Shown here piece by piece: positions 53,766-58,535 of a DNA stretch of 58,535 bases. A model generated the notes under the pieces. That model saw nothing but the letters and a program-made list of their open reading frames with translations, was not told the origin of the DNA and did not search any database. How positions within the stretch are numbered: position 1 is the first letter of the stretch; each line of letters begins with the position of its first letter. This DNA comes from Anaerococcus sp. AGMB09787 (GTDB lineage: Bacteria > Bacillota > Clostridia > Tissierellales > Peptoniphilaceae): assembly GCF_022808955.1 (NCBI RefSeq), contig NZ_JAKZEY010000002.1:1-58535 (forward strand). Direction: 5' to 3'. Position numbers and translations under genes: made by a program.

Positions 53766-54257
53766 ATGAACTCATTAGATTCAGTGATTATTGTATTATA
53801 TGGACTTATAGTAGCTTTTTTCCTTTATAGGATTGTAAAGCATATTTTAGCTAAGAAAAATATAGAAGGCGAAGTAAGAGCCTTCAAGAAACCGACATCC
53901 AGTTTTGAAATTATTTTGATAGTGATTTTGGTAATTACGGGTGGAGTAAATGTATATTATGGCTACAAGCAAGGCAACAATCAAAGCATACTTACAGCCT
54001 TGGTTATGCTCTTATTGGCCCTAGTATTCTATATCTCATCAAGATTAAATATCTATGTCGCAGAAAATGGCATCCTTGCCAATTCAAAGTTTTCATCCTA
54101 CAAGCAAATTAAGAAATGGGGTTTTGATACAGATAGTGGGGACATAGTTATCTTAGTCAAGGATAAGATGGGAGAAAGTAGAGAGTCAACTAAGGTCAGA
54201 AAAGAAGACATCGAAGAAATAAATACCCTAATAAGAAGGTATAAATTAGGAAAATAA
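53766..54257 (+). CDS. Small membrane protein with DUF5673-like cytoplasmic domain
   Basis: The 163-residue protein has three predicted membrane segments (about 5-25, 48-66 and 75-95) followed by a soluble C-terminal domain (about 97-163; NIYVAENGILANSKF, then SYKQIKKWGFDTDSGDIVIL). This resembles the DUF5673 pattern of small PH-like membrane proteins; the role is unknown. AGGAGG precedes the ATG, 8 nt after hpt, so it is in the same operon. It occupies the site where ftsH is usually found. Confidence 0.65.
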   Translation: MNSLDSVIIVLYGLIVAFFLYRIVKHILAKKNIEGEVRAFKKPTSSFEIILIVILVITGGVNVYYGYKQGNNQSILTALVMLLLALVFYISSRLNIYVAENGILANSKFSSYKQIKKWGFDTDSGDIVILVKDKMGESRESTKVRKEDIEEINTLIRRYKLGK

Positions 54258-54259
54258 GC

Positions 54260-54287
54260 TTGAAATTTACTCATATAGATGTATTAT
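54260..54287 (+). promoter_or_regulatory. Promoter of coaX-dusB-greA-lysS
   Basis: TTGAAA (54260-54265) and TATTAT (54282-54287) are spaced 16 bp apart, about 40 nt before the coaX ATG. Confidence 0.6.
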
Positions 54288-54326
54288 ATAAGGGTTAATT
54301 ATAAATTTTTTGGAGATGTTTTGTAA

Positions 54327-55118
54327 ATGTTATTAGTAATAGATATTGGAAATACCAATACTATGATTGGCGTTTTCGATGGAGAAAATTTAAAATCTAG
54401 ATTTAGAGTGGCGACTAATTTAAAGAAAACTAGCGATGAATTGGTTGCTACTTTATTTAATATGTTGGTAATTAAAAATATAGATATTGATTCTATCGAA
54501 GATTCTATCATATCTTGTGTAGTACCAGACGTCTTATACAATTGGCAAAGTGCTAATAGGAAGCTCTTTCAAAGGGAGGCTATCATAGTCAATGCCAGCA
54601 CACCAACCTTCTTGGATATAGCCTATGACAATCCAAAGGAAGTAGGAGCTGATAGGATAGTGGACTGTGTGGCAGCCTATAGCAAGTATGGGGGTCCAAT
54701 TGTAGTAATAGATATGGGTACAGCCATTACCTTCGATGTAGTTACAGAAGATAAAAAATACTTGGGGGGATCTATTGCTCCTGGTATCAGGATTGCCCAA
54801 GATGGACTCTTTGGATCTACTGCCAAGCTTCCTAAGATTAGATTGTCTGTACCAGACTCTGCCATTGGTAGGGATACTTCATCAAGTATCAATGCTGGTA
54901 TAATATTTGGATACATTGGTATGATTGATAAGATAATCGAAGTAATAGAAGATGAATTGGTAGAAAAATACAATATCAAGAGGGAAGATATAAGGGTTGT
55001 ATCAACTGGAGGCTTTTCAGAGCTTATATCCAATGAAAGCAAGTATATAGACGTAATAGAACACGACCTTATGCTTGATGGATTGAGGATAATATATGAG
55101 TCAATCAAGGGAAAATAA
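54327..55118 (+). CDS. coaX: Type III pantothenate kinase
   Basis: This ASKHA-fold kinase is the first step of CoA synthesis. The phosphate-binding motif is VIDIGNTNTMIGVF, followed by GADRIVDCVAAY, VVIDMGTAITFDVV and GGSIAPGI. The 263-residue length is normal. It overlaps dusB by 23 nt. Confidence 0.95.
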   Translation: MLLVIDIGNTNTMIGVFDGENLKSRFRVATNLKKTSDELVATLFNMLVIKNIDIDSIEDSIISCVVPDVLYNWQSANRKLFQREAIIVNASTPTFLDIAYDNPKEVGADRIVDCVAAYSKYGGPIVVIDMGTAITFDVVTEDKKYLGGSIAPGIRIAQDGLFGSTAKLPKIRLSVPDSAIGRDTSSSINAGIIFGYIGMIDKIIEVIEDELVEKYNIKREDIRVVSTGGFSELISNESKYIDVIEHDLMLDGLRIIYESIKGK

Positions 55119-56094
55119 AAGTGTCATGCTAGCTCCCTTGGCTGGAGTTACTGATAGTGCTTTTAGAGTTATAGCTGAAGAAAATGGAGCCGATAAGACC
55201 TTTACTGAGATGGTTTCAGTAAATGCCCTAAGGTATGATAATAGGGCAACTTACGATATAATGTATCATAGCGACCTTGAGCATAAGTCAAACATCCAAA
55301 TCTTTGGTAGGGATGAAGACATAATAGAAGAAGTTGTCAAGGATAAGATAAATATCCTTCCCTACTATGATGAGATATGCTTTAATATGGGGTGTCCTGC
55401 CCCAAAGATATTTAAGAACGGTCAAGGCTCGGCCTTATTAAGTGATCCCCACAAGGTCTATTCCATAGCAAAAACCCTAGTTGACTCTACAGATAAGATA
55501 GTCAGTGTAAAATATAGGCTGGGAATAAATGAGGATTCAATAAATTATATAGAAGTCGGCCATGCCCTAGAAGATGCAGGTGTCGACTATGTAATCCTCC
55601 ACGCTAGGACCAGAGAACAGTTTTACCAAGGCAAGGCTAGATGGGATGAGATTAGAAAACTTAAGGAAGATCTAAGCATCCCAGTTATAGCTAATGGTGA
55701 TGTATATACAGTTGAAGACTATATAAATATCCTGGAACAGACCAAGGCTGATGGAGTTATGATAGCAAGAGGAGCTATGGGTAACCCCTTTATCTTTAGG
55801 CAAATTAAGGACTACCTAGCAGGTAGGGAGGTAAGTAGGGTTAGTTTTAGAGAAATCCTAGCCACCATAAAAAGACAATATGACCTATCCCTTGCCTACA
55901 AGGACGAAAGGCTCGTTGTAAACCAAATGAGAAAGCATGTGGGCTGGTATATCAAGGGCCTAGCTCAGGCAACTACATTTAGGAAAAGAGTAAATGAAAC
56001 TAAGACAAGCCAAGAAATCTTTGACTTGTTAGATGAGTATGAGAGATATTTAGAGGAAAATTATGACAGAGAAGAAAGAAGTAATATTAAGTAA
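55096..56094 (+). CDS. dusB: tRNA-dihydrouridine synthase
   Basis: This flavin enzyme reduces uridine in the tRNA D-loop. The motifs are LAPLAGVTDSAFR, the catalytic Cys in FNMGCPAPKI, the ILHARTREQFYQGKA stretch and IANGDVYTVED. The 332-residue length and GMGNPF-like IARGAMGNPFIF fit the DusB group common in Firmicutes. It overlaps greA by 32 nt. Confidence 0.94.
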   Translation: MSQSRENKSVMLAPLAGVTDSAFRVIAEENGADKTFTEMVSVNALRYDNRATYDIMYHSDLEHKSNIQIFGRDEDIIEEVVKDKINILPYYDEICFNMGCPAPKIFKNGQGSALLSDPHKVYSIAKTLVDSTDKIVSVKYRLGINEDSINYIEVGHALEDAGVDYVILHARTREQFYQGKARWDEIRKLKEDLSIPVIANGDVYTVEDYINILEQTKADGVMIARGAMGNPFIFRQIKDYLAGREVSRVSFREILATIKRQYDLSLAYKDERLVVNQMRKHVGWYIKGLAQATTFRKRVNETKTSQEIFDLLDEYERYLEENYDREERSNIK

Positions 56095-56536
56095 AGAGTA
56101 TTTAGAAAAACTTGAAGATGAACTAGAATATTTAAAAACTAAAAAGCGTCCCCAAATCGCTGAAAAAATCAAAGTAGCAAGAAGTTTTGGAGACCTTTCA
56201 GAAAACGCCGATTACGATGAAGCAAAAAATGAACAAGGTGAAGTTGAATCAAGAATTGCCAAAATCGAAGATATGATTAGAAATGCTAAGACCATCGAAG
56301 TTAAGGAAAATTCTGATGAAGTAGGCGTTGGTAATATAGTTACAGTATACGATGAAGAATTTGACGAAGAAAATGACTACAAGATAGTAGGAACAGCGGA
56401 ATCAAACCCACTAGAAGGCTTTATATCAAATGAAAGTCCAGTAGGTGCCGCCCTCTTAGGAAAGAAAATAAACGATAGGGTAGAAGTATCAACACCTAAT
56501 GGAAAGATGTTCTACGTAATTAAAAATATTAAATAA
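56063..56536 (+). CDS. greA: Transcription elongation factor GreA
   Basis: It rescues backtracked RNA polymerase by stimulating cleavage of the transcript. The N-terminal coiled coil carries [20 protein letters not shown] with the tip acidic residues. The C-terminal FKBP-like domain ends [18 protein letters not shown]. Its start lies inside dusB. The dusB-greA-lysS order is common in Firmicutes. Confidence 0.97.
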   Translation: MTEKKEVILSKEYLEKLEDELEYLKTKKRPQIAEKIKVARSFGDLSENADYDEAKNEQGEVESRIAKIEDMIRNAKTIEVKENSDEVGVGNIVTVYDEEFDEENDYKIVGTAESNPLEGFISNESPVGAALLGKKINDRVEVSTPNGKMFYVIKNIK

Positions 56537-56543
56537 AGGAGAA

Positions 56544-58439
56544 ATGATGGCTGATAACAAAGATATAAACGAGATGCTAAAAATCAAGAGGGATAAGTTA
56601 GAAGAACTCAAGGCTGAAGGCAGAGATCCCCACAAGGAAGTAAACTTTAGGGGAAGAATACCTTCAAAAGATATCAAAGATGACTTTGAAGACTATAACG
56701 GTAAAAGTGTAAGGATTGCTGGAAGAATTATGGCTAAGAGAGGTCATGGAAATATGTCCTTCATGGATATCCAAGATGAGACTGGCCAAATCCAAATTGT
56801 TAACCGTAAAAATGTTATCGGCGATGAATTCAACCAAGTTAAAAAATACGATATAGGAGATATAGTAGGTATCGAGGGTAATGTATTTAAGACCAACCAA
56901 GGAGAAATATCTGTAGAAACATCTACTCCAACCCTCCTAACCAAGTCCCTACAAATGCTCCCAGAAAAATGGCATGGTCTAAAGGATCCTGACCTAAGAT
57001 ATAGGCAAAGATACCTAGACCTAATAGTAAATCCTGATGTAAAGGAAGTCTTTGTCAAAAGGTCAAAAATAATCTCAGAAATCAGAAGATTCTTAGATAC
57101 TAAGGGCTTCTTGGAAGTAGAAACGCCAATCTTAAATACCATAGCAGGTGGAGCTACAGCTAGACCATTTACAACCCACCACAACAGCCTTGATATAGAT
57201 ATGTACCTAAGGATCGCAAGCGAGCTATACCTAAAAAGACTTATAGTAGGTGGCTTCGATAAAGTATATGAAATAGGTAGGATGTTTAGAAATGAAGGAA
57301 TGGATGCAACCCACAACCCAGAATTTACCTCAATGGAACTCTACCAAGCCTACGGCGACTTCGAAGATATGATGGAAATTACAGAAAATCTAGTAGAAAC
57401 TGTAGCTAATAATGTAAAAGGTACTACATCAGTAGAATTTGATGGGAATACTATCGAACTAAAGGCTCCATGGAAGAGAATATCTATGATTGATGCAGTC
57501 AAAGAAGAGTCAGGTGTAGACTTTAACGAAATTACAGACTACGAAGAAGCTGTAAGGGTAGCCAAGGAAAACAATGTTGAAGTTAAGTCAACCAGGGGAG
57601 AAATAATAGCAGAATTCTTCGATGCCTTTGTAGAAGATAAGCTAATCCAACCAACCTTTGTCATAGATTATCCAGTAGAAATATCCCCACTGGCTAAGAG
57701 AAAAGCAGACGACCCAAGCTTAACCTATAGGTTTGAAGCCTTCATAAATGGAGCAGAAATTGCTAATGCCTTCTCTGAGCTAAACGATGCAATCGATCAA
57801 AGAGAAAGATTTGAAGAGCAAGTTGCAAAGAGAGAAGCAGGAGATGACGAAGCCCAAATGATGGACTACGACTTTGTCAATGCCCTAGAAGTAGGTATGC
57901 CTCCAACAGGTGGTCTAGGAATAGGAATCGATAGACTTATAATGATCCTCACAGGTCAACACTCAATTAGGGATGTCCTACTATTCCCAACAATGAAGCC
58001 AATGGGCAAGGAAAAAGAAAGCCAACTAGAAGCCAAGGCTAGCCAAGCTAATAGCGTAAAAATTGATCTATCCAAGGTAAAAGTTGATCCACTATTTGAA
58101 GATGAAGTAGACTTCGATACCTTTTCCAAGTCTGACTTTAGAGTAGTCAAGGTTAAAAAATGCGAAGAAGTACCTAAGTCAAAGAAACTCTTGAAATTCA
58201 CCCTAGATGATGGATCAGGAGAAGATAGGATAATCCTATCAGGTATCAAAAACAACTATTCAGCAGAAGAGCTTGTAGGAAAAACCCTCCTAGCTATAGT
58301 AAACCTTCCACCAAGGAAGATGATGGGAGAAGAATCATGTGGTATGCTCTTATCAGCAGTATGCGACTATGATGGAGAAGAACTCCTAAACCTAATAATG
58401 CTAGATTCCAATATTCCAGCAGGAGCAAAAATTTATTAA
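56544..58439 (+). CDS. lysS: Lysyl-tRNA synthetase (class II) with C-terminal Trbp111-like tRNA-binding domain
   Basis: Residues 1 to about 495 form a normal class II LysRS: an OB-fold anticodon domain ([19 protein letters not shown]), motif 2 [20 protein letters not shown] and motif 3 [14 protein letters not shown] short linker leads to residues 516-631 ([50 protein letters not shown]). This is the EMAP/Trbp111 tRNA-binding fold normally found at the end of bacterial MetRS. The fusion is in one uninterrupted frame. AAAGGAG precedes two consecutive ATG codons, and either may be used. Confidence 0.96.
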   Translation: MMADNKDINEMLKIKRDKLEELKAEGRDPHKEVNFRGRIPSKDIKDDFEDYNGKSVRIAGRIMAKRGHGNMSFMDIQDETGQIQIVNRKNVIGDEFNQVKKYDIGDIVGIEGNVFKTNQGEISVETSTPTLLTKSLQMLPEKWHGLKDPDLRYRQRYLDLIVNPDVKEVFVKRSKIISEIRRFLDTKGFLEVETPILNTIAGGATARPFTTHHNSLDIDMYLRIASELYLKRLIVGGFDKVYEIGRMFRNEGMDATHNPEFTSMELYQAYGDFEDMMEITENLVETVANNVKGTTSVEFDGNTIELKAPWKRISMIDAVKEESGVDFNEITDYEEAVRVAKENNVEVKSTRGEIIAEFFDAFVEDKLIQPTFVIDYPVEISPLAKRKADDPSLTYRFEAFINGAEIANAFSELNDAIDQRERFEEQVAKREAGDDEAQMMDYDFVNALEVGMPPTGGLGIGIDRLIMILTGQHSIRDVLLFPTMKPMGKEKESQLEAKASQANSVKIDLSKVKVDPLFEDEVDFDTFSKSDFRVVKVKKCEEVPKSKKLLKFTLDDGSGEDRIILSGIKNNYSAEELVGKTLLAIVNLPPRKMMGEESCGMLLSAVCDYDGEELLNLIMLDSNIPAGAKIY

Positions 58440-58535
58440 TTTAATATAAAAATCAAGGACGGAAGTGACCTGAACCCGTAAACACGGAATAATTTAATAA
58501 TATTTTAAGCGGAATGTAATCTGTACATGACAGGT
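58440..58535 (+). other. Non-coding tail after lysS
   Basis: The last 96 bases contain no open frame. A small hairpin CCGT-AAAC-ACGG lies at about 58474-58485, next to TGACCTGAACC. The sequence change could mark the start of a mobile element or an RNA gene continuing beyond the window, but there is too little to decide. Confidence 0.3.

Overview
The window is a 58.5 kb piece of chromosome from a low-GC, Gram-positive, strictly anaerobic-type Firmicute. The conserved gene orders (dnaG-rpoD-trmK-nif3, uppS-cdsA-rseP-ispG-polC, rimP-nusA-rnpM-infB-rbfA-nrnA-truB-ribF-rpsO-pnp-ftsK-pgsA), a PolC replicase, a large acyl-CoA dehydratase activase and heavy use of AGG/ATA codons fit Tissierellia/Peptoniphilaceae, most probably Anaerococcus or a close relative. 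The genus is inferred from gene content, not from a database match.

Layout. 1-3.2 kb: the 3' end of tuf, a lipoprotein/membrane-protein pair, a GC-rich tandem repeat inside a long stem between convergent genes, and an AraC regulator. 3.4-8.7 kb: dnaG, rpoD, trmK and a nif3-like gene, then RNase P RNA. 8.8-16 kb: an NlpC/P60 wall hydrolase behind a WalR-type box, a degenerate FolD, Tpx, L25, and a methionine-type T-box ahead of an M20 amidohydrolase, a MetQ lipoprotein and a glutathione peroxidase. 16-18.4 kb: a lone GspE/PilB ATPase and a decayed zone with two peptidase-family pseudogenes fused by deletion. 18.4-23.3 kb: a 1416-residue dehydratase activase and an hsp20 under a CIRCE-like operator. 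23.4-31.1 kb: isoprenoid, lipid and replication operon. 31.1-31.9 kb: a dead IS200/IS605 element. 32.3-45.1 kb: translation and RNA-decay super-operon. 45.2-48.8 kb: a lactococcin-972-type bacteriocin with its integral membrane partner and ABC ATPase. 49-58.4 kb: recA, dinB (opposite strand), rqcP-divIC-tilS-hpt, coaX-dusB-greA and a LysRS carrying an extra C-terminal tRNA-binding domain.

Most genes are housekeeping and run on the plus strand, with frequent 1-20 nt overlaps that suggest translational coupling. The accessory content is the bacteriocin cassette, the decayed peptidase block, the IS remnant and an ABC ATPase remnant. The most unusual items are the bacteriocin cassette, the LysRS fusion, the roughly 215-residue insertion in the main sigma factor, the FolD and PolC PHP domains that have lost catalytic or metal-binding residues, and three regulatory sites that match the gene they precede (WalR box, Met T-box, CIRCE).
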